A stretch of DNA of 64,000 nt from Wenzhouxiangella sediminis (lineage in GTDB: Bacteria > Pseudomonadota > Gammaproteobacteria > Xanthomonadales > Wenzhouxiangellaceae). The notes beneath the pieces are model-generated. The model was not told the origin of the DNA and did not search any database. It was given only the letters and a program-made list of their open reading frames with translations. The stretch covers positions 39,745-103,744 of the forward strand of contig NZ_QUZK01000035.1 of assembly GCF_003410055.1 (NCBI RefSeq). The letters run 5' to 3'. Shown in pieces: positions 9,750-18,200 of this stretch. The first letter of the stretch is position 1. Every line of letters begins with the position of its first letter. Made by a program: the position numbers and the translations under genes.

Positions 9750-10749
9750 AGTCTTAAGTGACGCCGACCTGACGGGCCTGAGCACGTTCGGACTGCCAGC
9801 CCGCGCGGCCGAGCTGGTCTGCCTCGAATCGCCCGAGCAACTCGCCGAGCTGCCCTCATCGACCAGGCCGGAACTGATCATCGGCGGCGGCTCCAATACC
9901 GTTTTCGTCGCCGACTTCCCCGGCCGGGTTCTCCTGAACCGAATGCGGGGTGTGCGCATGACGCCCCGGGGCGATGATGTCCTCGTTTCCGCGGCGGCAG
10001 GAGAGAACTGGCATGCGCTGGTGCGACGCTGCCTGGACAAGGGGCTGCACGGCATCGAGAACCTGGTCATGATCCCCGGGTCCGTGGGAGCGGCGCCAAT
10101 GCAGAACATCGGCGCTTACGGCGTGGAACTGGCCGATGTCTTCGAGTCGCTCGAAGCGCTCGACCGCAAGAACGGCAAGCGAGTCACCCTCTCTCGCGAG
10201 GATTGCCGCTTCGGATACCGGGACAGTCGCTTCAAGTCCGCCGATCGCGGCCGGTTCATCATCTGCGAAATCACGCTGCGGCTGACCCGGCGCTTCGAGC
10301 CCGCAACCGACTACGCCAGCCTGGCCGCCGAACTGGCCAAGCGGCGCATCGGCGCTCCGAATCCACGCCAGCTGACGGCTGCGGTGATGCGCCTGAGACG
10401 CCACCGCCTTCCCGATCCAAGACGACTGGCCAACGCCGGCAGTTTCTTCAAGAACCCGATTGTCGATGATGAGACCGCCAACCGACTGATCGCCGAACAC
10501 CCTGACCTGCCGCATTGGCGCTTACCCGGCGGCGGCACCAAGCTCGCCGCCGCCTGGTTGATCGAAAGCCTGGGCTGGAAGGGGCGCTCGATGGGCCGGG
10601 TTGGCGTATACGCCCATCACGCCCTGGTGCTGGTCAACCACGGCGGCGCCACGACAGCCGAACTGATGGCCTTGGTCACCGCCATCACCGACTCGGTCGA
10701 GGCCCGCTTCGGACTGACCCTCGAGCCGGAACCCCAACTGGTGGGCTAG
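9721..10749 (+). CDS. murB: UDP-N-acetylenolpyruvoylglucosamine reductase
   Basis: FAD enzyme that reduces UDP-GlcNAc-enolpyruvate to UDP-MurNAc in cytoplasmic peptidoglycan precursor synthesis. The 342-aa length equals the E. coli type I enzyme. FAD-binding motifs are STFGLPA, IIGGGSNTVF and GSVGAAPMQNIGAYGVE. The catalytic serine lies in AGSFFKNPIV and the C-terminal domain has LPGGGTKLAAAWLIE. The start is taken at ATG 9721; ATG 9727 two codons later is equally possible. It overlaps the 3' end of pyrD, so it is translationally coupled to an unrelated pathway gene. Confidence 0.95.
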   Translation: MAMVSQTTPEVLSDADLTGLSTFGLPARAAELVCLESPEQLAELPSSTRPELIIGGGSNTVFVADFPGRVLLNRMRGVRMTPRGDDVLVSAAAGENWHALVRRCLDKGLHGIENLVMIPGSVGAAPMQNIGAYGVELADVFESLEALDRKNGKRVTLSREDCRFGYRDSRFKSADRGRFIICEITLRLTRRFEPATDYASLAAELAKRRIGAPNPRQLTAAVMRLRRHRLPDPRRLANAGSFFKNPIVDDETANRLIAEHPDLPHWRLPGGGTKLAAAWLIESLGWKGRSMGRVGVYAHHALVLVNHGGATTAELMALVTAITDSVEARFGLTLEPEPQLVG

Positions 10750-10831
10750 CCCGGTCAGTCGGCGCTCGCAAGCGGCGAGGGCTTGGAGTAGCATGACGCG
10801 ATTCCATTGCATCGAGAGCGAGAGCCTTCCC

Positions 10832-11377
10832 ATGTCGAAGATCAGAAGATTCTGCACCACCCTCGGCGCGGCTGGCCTGGTGGCCATGAGTGCGGCTGCC
10901 CAGGCCGGTGTAGGCGCCTCCGGATGCGACGACCTCAGCGGCATCGCAGAAACCCCGATGGTCGATTTCCAGAGCCAGATCCAACCCATCTTTGACAACA
11001 GCTGCACGGGTTGTCACGGCGCATCGGGGCCGGCCGGCCTGGACCTCCGCCCCGGAGAGTCCTACGGCAATCTGGTGGGCGTGATCAGTACGACCAATAC
11101 GAGCCGACTGCGCGTGGAACCCTTCAGCCCCGAAAGCAGCGCCCTTTTCCTCGCCGTCAACTGCGACGCTCCGGCCGGGCCCGGCTTTCGCATGCAAGGC
11201 ACCGATGCCCAGCAGCGCGCGCTCATCCGCGACTGGATCGCTCAGGGCGCGCTGGCCGAGCCGGCCGGTGCGCCCGAGCCGATTGCCGTCCCTGTGGACG
11301 GCCACTGGGCACGGGTCCTGCTGACGATCATGCTCCTGCTCACCGGCCTGAATCTCGTTCGAGCGACCCGACCGTGA
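10832..11377 (+). CDS. Small secreted c-type cytochrome with C-terminal membrane/sorting-like tail
   Basis: The 181-aa protein has a signal peptide (about 1-25, AAAQA) and one haem-binding CTGCH (Cys58, Cys61, His62). The context QIQPIFDNSCTGCH resembles the planctomycete-type cytochrome c (PSCyt1) haem domain. Residues 155-181 form a hydrophobic segment preceded by VPVDGHWARV and followed by Arg-rich NLVRATRP, similar in layout to IPTL-CTERM sorting tails. It is therefore probably anchored at the cell envelope. No electron partner is encoded next to it. The start at 10832 was chosen because it gives a normal signal peptide. Confidence 0.72.
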   Translation: MSKIRRFCTTLGAAGLVAMSAAAQAGVGASGCDDLSGIAETPMVDFQSQIQPIFDNSCTGCHGASGPAGLDLRPGESYGNLVGVISTTNTSRLRVEPFSPESSALFLAVNCDAPAGPGFRMQGTDAQQRALIRDWIAQGALAEPAGAPEPIAVPVDGHWARVLLTIMLLLTGLNLVRATRP

Positions 11378-11448
11378 TGGCATGACAGGATTCCGGGCGG
11401 GAATGCGCTTGCTTGTGCAGGTCATTCCCGAATCCCGGAGTCCACAGC

Positions 11449-12924
11449 ATGCAGTCCTTCTCAGGCTTTTCCAGCGCAGGCCGGCTCGCCGCCCTGCCGA
11501 TTCTCTTCGCGCTCTTCCTGATGGTTTCGCCGCCAGCCGACTGCGGCGAAGGGAGCGATCGAGTGTTCGCATCGGCCTTCAGCGAAGACATTCACCCCCT
11601 CTTTCCCAGTTCGGGCGGCACGGTCGACTGGCCGGACTACGGACTGTCCGACCGGCTGCAGTGGGTGATCGACGAGCTGGCGGCTTCGGAAACGACGAGC
11701 CTGGCGGAAATCCAGGCCAGGTTCTCGGGGGGCTTCGACCAGCCCGGGCTGGTCTCGTTCTTCAACGACGTACTTCGACCGCAGTTTCCCGACGCTGTCG
11801 TGGTCGATGTCGTGGGCGTCTCACCGACCCGCGCCACCGTCGTCATCGACGGCGACAATCCGGCGTCCGAACTGGGCTATCTGAACCTGTGGACCCAGTA
11901 TGCGGGCAGCGGCCTGATCACCTACTTCAGCGTCGGCAACTTCTCCGGATCAGTCCAGTTTCCCGGCGACCAGTACTTGACGCTCGGCGAGGCGGCCGAC
12001 CACTTCCAGGGACTCACTCCCGCCAACAGTCTCTACATCGGAAGGATCGACAGCCAGGGACAATGCTCGCCCGTGCTCCAGCGGGAGGCACAGACGCCGC
12101 GGGCGCTGGGCTCGATCTTCAAGATGTGGGTGCTGGCCGCCGTCGCGCAACGCCTGGCCGACGGCCTCTCGAACCCGCAGGATCCGATTACCCTGGTCGC
12201 GGCCGAGCGCGCGGCCGGCGGCATCATCAACGAAGAGCCGCTGGGCACCAGCTTCAGCGTGGACCACATGGCCACCCTGATGATGGGCAACAGCGACAAC
12301 ACGAGCACCGACCACCTCCACGAGCTGGTCGGCCGCACGGCGATTGCCGGGCAGCTCGCCGATATCGGCGTCGAGAATCCCCAGCTCCTGCAGCCCTTCC
12401 TCAACATCAGCGAGCAGTTCCACGTGTTCACGCGCTTCGACCTGCCCACGGCACAGTCCTACGTGAGCGGTTCGCAGGCCTTCCGCGAACAATTCCTGAA
12501 CGACGAGATCGTTCCGGAAGGGCCGTCCTACCCGATCGACTTTCCGTTCTTCCACGACGCCTTGCTGACCGAAGGGACCTGGCGCGCCACCGCAGAGGAC
12601 ATCTGCCGCACCCTGGCCAGCCTCCAGGGCCTGCCGAGGAACTCGTCGGCGTTCGAAGTCGTCGATCGCGCCATGGGGTCGCAGGCCGCCCAGCCGGGCG
12701 TCCGCAACGAGTGGGCACGAGTCTGGTACAAGGGCGGCAGCCTCGAGTCCGGCATCAGCGGCCTGCACGTGCTGACCCATGCCTGGCTGCTGCAGGCCGA
12801 CGGCGCCTCGAGGCCCTGGGTCGTCGTGGCGCTGTCCAACAACGAGGCGGGAAACATCGACGCGATCGCGATCCAGTCCGTCACCTCCCGGATCCTCGAA
12901 CTGGTCGCCGGAATGCCGGACTGA
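11449..12924 (+). CDS. Secreted serine hydrolase with class A beta-lactamase fold
   Basis: The 491-aa product has an N-terminal signal sequence (ending near SPPADCG; a lipoprotein is not excluded). A roughly 180-residue N-terminal region resembles an NTF2-like accessory domain. The C-terminal half carries the three active-site motifs of serine beta-lactamases/PBPs: SIFK (Ser222, Lys225), SDN (282-284) and KGG (428-430). An obvious class A omega-loop ExxLN was not found, so genuine beta-lactam resistance is doubtful; an esterase or peptidase role is as likely. It follows the cytochrome gene by 71 bases on the same strand. Confidence 0.75.
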   Translation: MQSFSGFSSAGRLAALPILFALFLMVSPPADCGEGSDRVFASAFSEDIHPLFPSSGGTVDWPDYGLSDRLQWVIDELAASETTSLAEIQARFSGGFDQPGLVSFFNDVLRPQFPDAVVVDVVGVSPTRATVVIDGDNPASELGYLNLWTQYAGSGLITYFSVGNFSGSVQFPGDQYLTLGEAADHFQGLTPANSLYIGRIDSQGQCSPVLQREAQTPRALGSIFKMWVLAAVAQRLADGLSNPQDPITLVAAERAAGGIINEEPLGTSFSVDHMATLMMGNSDNTSTDHLHELVGRTAIAGQLADIGVENPQLLQPFLNISEQFHVFTRFDLPTAQSYVSGSQAFREQFLNDEIVPEGPSYPIDFPFFHDALLTEGTWRATAEDICRTLASLQGLPRNSSAFEVVDRAMGSQAAQPGVRNEWARVWYKGGSLESGISGLHVLTHAWLLQADGASRPWVVVALSNNEAGNIDAIAIQSVTSRILELVAGMPD

Positions 12925-12937
12925 GGCGCGTGGTCGC

Positions 12938-13735
12938 TCAGGGCGGGTCGATTGGAACGACCCCGGTGATCCAGGGCTCGTGTCCCCGGCCCCAGCGAAT
13001 CTCGACCCGATAGCGGGGCGGCGCGTCGATCGCGTTGCGTTGCTCGTCGGTCGCCTGCCGAAGCGCCTCGTGGAAGCGACGCGGCAGGTAGACCTCACCG
13101 GGCAGGAGCCGGCCGACGCGGCCGCGCAGCCGCAGGTCTTCACCCCGACCGTGCGGGGCGATGGCATGCATTCGCAGCAGGCCCCGCGTCACCACATGGC
13201 GCTCCGGGTTCGCGTAGCGATTCCGGAGCGCGTCGGCGTCGGTTCCGGCATCGACGGCGACCAGCCTGGATCCGGCCCTGAGAAGACGCTCCAGCCCGCT
13301 CCGGGCGGCTTCCACTTCGTGGCGGCTCGCCCCGCCGGCCGCCAGCTCCGATCGCAGCCGCTCCAGCCGCGAGCGCTGCTGGTCGAGCAGGGCTTCGAAG
13401 GCCGGGCCGTCGTATTCCAGCGCGACGAACAGCCGGCGCTCCTGCCCTCGCCAGTAGCGGCCATCGTCGCGATCGGCGGGCACGACATCGAAGCCCAGCT
13501 CCGCGAGTTTGCCCGCGTCCAGCCAGTCGTAGTCCTGGTCGGCCAGACGCAGCGACAGGGACACGCCGGTACTCTCCCGGTTCGACCAGCGGTCATGGGA
13601 CAGGGCCAGTTCGCGCTCGGTCAATTCGAGCACCGACGCCGGCTGGCCCGAGCGATTCCAGGCCACGCCGACCAGCACCAGGGCGTTGGCTACGACCACC
13701 AGAGCGATGGCGAAGATCGACAGCCGAATCTTCAT
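12938..13735 (-). CDS. DUF4824 family protein
   Basis: The 265-aa protein has an N-terminal membrane helix (about 5-25) followed by WNRSGQPASVLELTERELAL. That is the hallmark beginning of DUF4824 proteins, which are encoded next to DUF2157 membrane proteins in Xanthomonadales-like bacteria. The remainder is a soluble, probably periplasmic region. It overlaps the upstream DUF2157 gene by 4 bases (ATGA), so the two are translationally coupled and likely work as a pair. Function unknown. Confidence 0.75.
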   Translation of the reverse strand: MKIRLSIFAIALVVVANALVLVGVAWNRSGQPASVLELTERELALSHDRWSNRESTGVSLSLRLADQDYDWLDAGKLAELGFDVVPADRDDGRYWRGQERRLFVALEYDGPAFEALLDQQRSRLERLRSELAAGGASRHEVEAARSGLERLLRAGSRLVAVDAGTDADALRNRYANPERHVVTRGLLRMHAIAPHGRGEDLRLRGRVGRLLPGEVYLPRRFHEALRQATDEQRNAIDAPPRYRVEIRWGRGHEPWITGVVPIDPP

Positions 13736-14805
13736 GACGCACCTCCGCCTCGCCGCAGCCGTCCCAGCACCAGCAGGAAGCCGACGGCAATCAGCCCCAC
13801 GACGAGGAAAAACAGCCACTTGGGCAGCCAGTCCCACCACCAGTCGAAGACCTTGGTGTAGAGAAAGAGCAGGAAGAACGTGGCGCCCAGGTTGAAGAGC
13901 TTGTGCCAGCCGCGCCGAATGCCGAGCACGATCAACACCGCACTGCCGGCGAAGCCGAGCAACTGGTAACCCGCCTCGATCAGGGAAACCGACAGGGGGA
14001 GGAAACTCGCCCGCCCCCAGTGCGAGAGTATGAGCACGCTGACGAGAGCCACCAGCAGCCCGAACACGCGATAGACGTTCCGGAATTCGGGTCGGGGCAG
14101 CCCCCAGAACCAGCCCGGCAGCGTGATCAGCAGGCCGGCGATCAGGACGGTTTCCGGTCGCTCGCCGAACGACAGCCAGTAAAGGCCGCCCCAGGCACCG
14201 ACGGTCGCCGACAGCCACGCGACGAGACTGACCAGGCCGGCGGTCAGCACCAGCTTCAGTCCCCAGGAGTAGGCCAGGATCAGCGCGAAGGCGGCCCACA
14301 GCAGAAACGCGTTGCGGCTGGGCACGAGATTGAAGGTCTGCCCCAAGACGGCGAGGTTCAGGACGAAACAGGCCACGGCCACCAGCGCCGCCAGGGACGT
14401 GAAGTAGCCGCTCCGCTCGCGGCGATGCACGACGCCGGCTAGCACGATCGCGGCGATAGGCGCAGCGACCAGCAGCACCACCTGCACCGGCACGTCGAGC
14501 AGCCCCCAGATCCGGTAGAAGAAGAAGAAAACGGCCGCCGAAAGCGCCAGGGCACCGATCAGAGAGGCGATCCTCATGCCCAGGGACAGGCGCTTGCGGG
14601 ATTCGTCGACATCCACATCGAAGCGCTCGCGCAGCTCGGCCTCGATTGCAGCGTGGTAGTCGTCGATGCGCTGCCGATCGGCGTCACCAAGCGTCAGCAC
14701 GCGCTCGCGCTCGAGGGCGGCCAGCTCTTCGCGAAAAGCGTGCACCCGATCGATTCGCGCCTGGGCGGCGCTACGGGTATCGGGGGCATCGGGCAGAGCA
14801 CTCAT
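13732..14805 (-). CDS. DUF2157 domain membrane protein
   Basis: The 357-aa protein begins with about 95 cytoplasmic residues rich in charged helices (ERERVLTLGDADRQRIDDYH) and then has around ten hydrophobic segments. The arrangement matches DUF2157-type integral membrane proteins. It overlaps the DUF4824 gene by 4 bases. No catalytic motif is recognisable and the role is unknown. A heptamer-repeat remnant lies just upstream. Confidence 0.75.
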   Translation of the reverse strand: MSALPDAPDTRSAAQARIDRVHAFREELAALERERVLTLGDADRQRIDDYHAAIEAELRERFDVDVDESRKRLSLGMRIASLIGALALSAAVFFFFYRIWGLLDVPVQVVLLVAAPIAAIVLAGVVHRRERSGYFTSLAALVAVACFVLNLAVLGQTFNLVPSRNAFLLWAAFALILAYSWGLKLVLTAGLVSLVAWLSATVGAWGGLYWLSFGERPETVLIAGLLITLPGWFWGLPRPEFRNVYRVFGLLVALVSVLILSHWGRASFLPLSVSLIEAGYQLLGFAGSAVLIVLGIRRGWHKLFNLGATFFLLFLYTKVFDWWWDWLPKWLFFLVVGLIAVGFLLVLGRLRRGGGAS

Positions 14806-14820
14806 GTGTTGATGATAGTG

Positions 14821-14836
14821 GTTTCAGGTATCAGGT
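14821..14836. repeat. Short heptamer-repeat remnant
   Basis: GTTTCAGGTATCAGGT, two degenerate copies of the TTTCAGG heptamer, between the DUF2157 start and the rpoH terminator. It is a minimal member of the dispersed repeat family. Confidence 0.6.
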
Positions 14837-14866
14837 AAAAAAAACGCCCCGGCAAATACCGGGGCG
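14837..14866 (-). terminator. Rho-independent terminator of rpoH
   Basis: Perfect 8-bp stem CGCCCCGG/CCGGGGCG (14845-14852 and 14859-14866) with a CAAATA loop. On the minus strand it is followed by eight U residues (14844-14837). It is 37 bases past the rpoH stop. Confidence 0.92.
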
Positions 14867-14903
14867 TCATTCGTTCGGATCAACTCGTCGGCTCGGCCGG
14901 AAT

Positions 14904-15761
<858 letters not shown>

Positions 15762-15786
15762 GGATTCCTCCTTCGATTCACCGCAA

Positions 15787-15792
15787 ATTATA
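15787..15792 (-). promoter_or_regulatory. -10 element of the probable rpoH promoter
   Basis: Perfect TATAAT on the minus strand, 26 bases upstream of the rpoH ATG, preceded by TTTGG. No clear -35 hexamer stands 16-18 bp further up, which could mean activator dependence or another sigma factor at the same site. Confidence 0.5.
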
Positions 15793-15912
15793 CCAAACGA
15801 GCCGTCGACTCTCTAAATCAGGATCGATTTGGTACGTTTTGCCTTTCGCGAGCTTTGACTGCGGTCGAGTCCCCGAAGTTCCAAACCTTGGGGCATCGAT
15901 GGACAGAGCCAA

Positions 15913-15936
15913 GGGGCAGGGCACAATCCCTGCCCC
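15913..15936 (-). terminator. Hairpin terminator after the prolyl oligopeptidase gene
   Basis: Nine-bp perfect stem GGGGCAGGG/CCCTGCCCC (15913-15921, 15928-15936) with a 6-nt loop, 21 bases past the peptidase stop. On the minus strand the following bases are TTGGCT rather than a full U-run, so termination may be partial. The remaining bases up to the rpoH promoter show no gene. Confidence 0.5.
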
Positions 15937-15956
15937 CCCCGGCCGCCGATTCCAGC

Positions 15957-18059
15957 TCAGCCACCGGCATTCGACTCGCCCGCCGAACCCAGCCGTTCGT
16001 GCAGGTAGGCGTAGATCAGGCCCGACAGGAACGCGCGCTGCTTGAGGTTGGCCGCGCCGCCGTGGCCGCCTTCGATGTTCTCGTAGTAGAGCACGTCGTG
16101 GCCCTGGTCGAGCATCCGCGCGACCATCTTGCGGGCGTGGCCCGGGTGCACCCGGTCGTCCCGCGTGGAGGTCGTGAAGAAGGCCTTCGGGTACTCGCCA
16201 TCGGCCGAGACGTTCTGGTAGGGCGAATACTCGCTGATGTAAGCCCACTGCTCGGGGTCGTCGGGGTTGCCGTACTCGCCCATCCAGCTCGCCCCGGCGA
16301 GCAGCTTGTGGAATCGCTTCATGTCGAGCAGCGGCACCTGGCAGACCACGGCGTTGTAGAGATCGGGTCGCTGGACCATCACCGCGCCGACGAGCAGGCC
16401 GCCGTTGGAACCGCCCTGGATGCCCAGATGCTCCGGCGAGGTAATGTTGCGCTCGACCAGGTCTTCGGAGACCGCGATCAGGTCGTCGTAGGCGCGCTGC
16501 CGATTCTCCTTGAGCGCGGCCTGGTGCCAGCGCGGTCCGAACTCGCCGCCACCGCGGATATTGGCCAGCACGAACACGCCGCCGCGCTCGAGCCAGGCGG
16601 TTCCGGTCACGCCGGAGTAGTAAGGCGTGCGCGATACCTCGAAGCCGCCATAGGCCGACAGCAGGGTCGGGTTGGCGCCGTCGGCCTCGTAGCCGGACGG
16701 CGTCACGACGAAGTACGGGATCATCGTGCCGTCGGCCGACTCGGCCTCGTGCTGAGCCACTTCCATACCCTCGGCATCGAACCAGGCCGGCTCGGCGCGG
16801 ACCTCACGGTGGGTGTCAGCCACCGCGTCGGCCTCGAAGAGCGTCGACGGGGTCAGGAAGCCGGTGTAGTTGTAGAAGAAACGGTTGGACCGATCGTCGG
16901 CGGTCACGACCGAAATCGTGCCCATCTGCGGCACCTCGAGTTCCTTCTGCCGCCAGCGACCGTCCTCGCGGGTAAAGCTCAACAGCTTGCCGTTGACGTT
17001 GTCGAGCAGGTTGACCAGCACGGCTCCGTCGGTGGTCGACACGCCGTTGATCGACTGACGAGCGCCCGGCTGGATCAGGACCTCGAGTGCGGGCGCATCG
17101 GCGAGGAAGGACTCGACCGGTGCGGCCACCAGGGCACCCTGCGCGAAGGTGTGCTCGCCCACCGTCCAGTCGGACTTGAGGTCGACCAGCAGCTGGCCGT
17201 CGATGACCCCGGAAAGCTCGGCGTCGGCCGGCACGTTGAGACGCTTCGCCTCGCCGTCTTCGAACAAGTAGTACTCGCGGGTGAAGAAGGTCGGCGCGCG
17301 GGTAATCACGTCGTAGTGGTCGTCGCCGTCGTGGATGCGCGCGGAGAAGACGCCCACGTCGCCCTTCTCGCCTTCGAACACGGTTTCGGCCTCGGCCAGG
17401 TCGGTGCCGCGCCGCCAGACGCGCACGGTGCGCGGATAGCCCGAATCGGTGACCTGCTCGTCGGTGTAGGCCGGACCGACGAAGACACTGTCGCGATCGC
17501 GCCAGGTGATCGAACTCTTGGACTCGTCGAGCCGGAAGCCGTCATCGACGAACTCGCGGGTCTCGAGATCGAATTCACGCCGCACGGCGGCGTCGGCCCC
17601 GCCGATCGACAGGCCGACGATGCAGCGATCGTAGGCCGGGTAGCGGCAGTTGGAGCCGGCCCAGACCCAGTTGCGCTCCTCACGCTCGGCCAGGGCGTCG
17701 ACATCGAGAATCACGTCCCAACCCGGCGATTCGCCGCGATAGCTCTCCAGCGAGGTCTTGCGCCAGATGCCGCGCACGTGCTCGTCGTCGCGCCAGAAAT
17801 TGTAGATTTCCCCACCCATCAGCGAGGGGTAGGCGATGCGTTCGTCGGAGGTCAGGATCTCGAGCGCGCGCTCGTGAATCGGCTCGAACAGCGGGTGGGA
17901 CTGGATGACATCGAGCGAACGCTCGTTCTGGCCGCGTGCCCAGGCCAGGGCGTTCTCCCCCTCGACGTTCTCGAGCCACAGCCAGGGATCGTCATGCGCC
18001 ATGGTTACCACCGGGGCGAGCAGCCCGGCCGTCAGCAGTACAGCGGAAAGCTTTTTCAT
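15957..18059 (-). CDS. Periplasmic prolyl oligopeptidase (S9A family)
   Basis: The 700-aa serine peptidase has a signal peptide (about 1-21, ending VTMA-HDD). The N-terminal half is the seven-bladed propeller (DDPWLWLENVEGENALAW start). The C-terminal alpha/beta-hydrolase carries Ser551 in GGSNGGLLVGA, Asp634/635 in RDDRVHP and His666 in EGGHGGAA, matching the spacing of known prolyl oligopeptidases. It would cleave short peptides after proline in the periplasm. The start at 18059 is set by the signal peptide. It is transcribed divergently from lpoA. An antisense frame of similar length is a codon-bias artefact. Confidence 0.93.
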   Translation of the reverse strand: MKKLSAVLLTAGLLAPVVTMAHDDPWLWLENVEGENALAWARGQNERSLDVIQSHPLFEPIHERALEILTSDERIAYPSLMGGEIYNFWRDDEHVRGIWRKTSLESYRGESPGWDVILDVDALAEREERNWVWAGSNCRYPAYDRCIVGLSIGGADAAVRREFDLETREFVDDGFRLDESKSSITWRDRDSVFVGPAYTDEQVTDSGYPRTVRVWRRGTDLAEAETVFEGEKGDVGVFSARIHDGDDHYDVITRAPTFFTREYYLFEDGEAKRLNVPADAELSGVIDGQLLVDLKSDWTVGEHTFAQGALVAAPVESFLADAPALEVLIQPGARQSINGVSTTDGAVLVNLLDNVNGKLLSFTREDGRWRQKELEVPQMGTISVVTADDRSNRFFYNYTGFLTPSTLFEADAVADTHREVRAEPAWFDAEGMEVAQHEAESADGTMIPYFVVTPSGYEADGANPTLLSAYGGFEVSRTPYYSGVTGTAWLERGGVFVLANIRGGGEFGPRWHQAALKENRQRAYDDLIAVSEDLVERNITSPEHLGIQGGSNGGLLVGAVMVQRPDLYNAVVCQVPLLDMKRFHKLLAGASWMGEYGNPDDPEQWAYISEYSPYQNVSADGEYPKAFFTTSTRDDRVHPGHARKMVARMLDQGHDVLYYENIEGGHGGAANLKQRAFLSGLIYAYLHERLGSAGESNAGG

Positions 18060-18200
18060 TGTCCATTTCCAGAATTTGGGCCCAAACGGGCGCATCATGC
18101 CAGATCGACCATCAACGTGCCTGTGCCGAAAGTCGCGTTCGCGCCATGGCAAACTCGCTGCCGTGCGCAATCGGCCGGAGCTTCCTTTATCATTCGCCGA

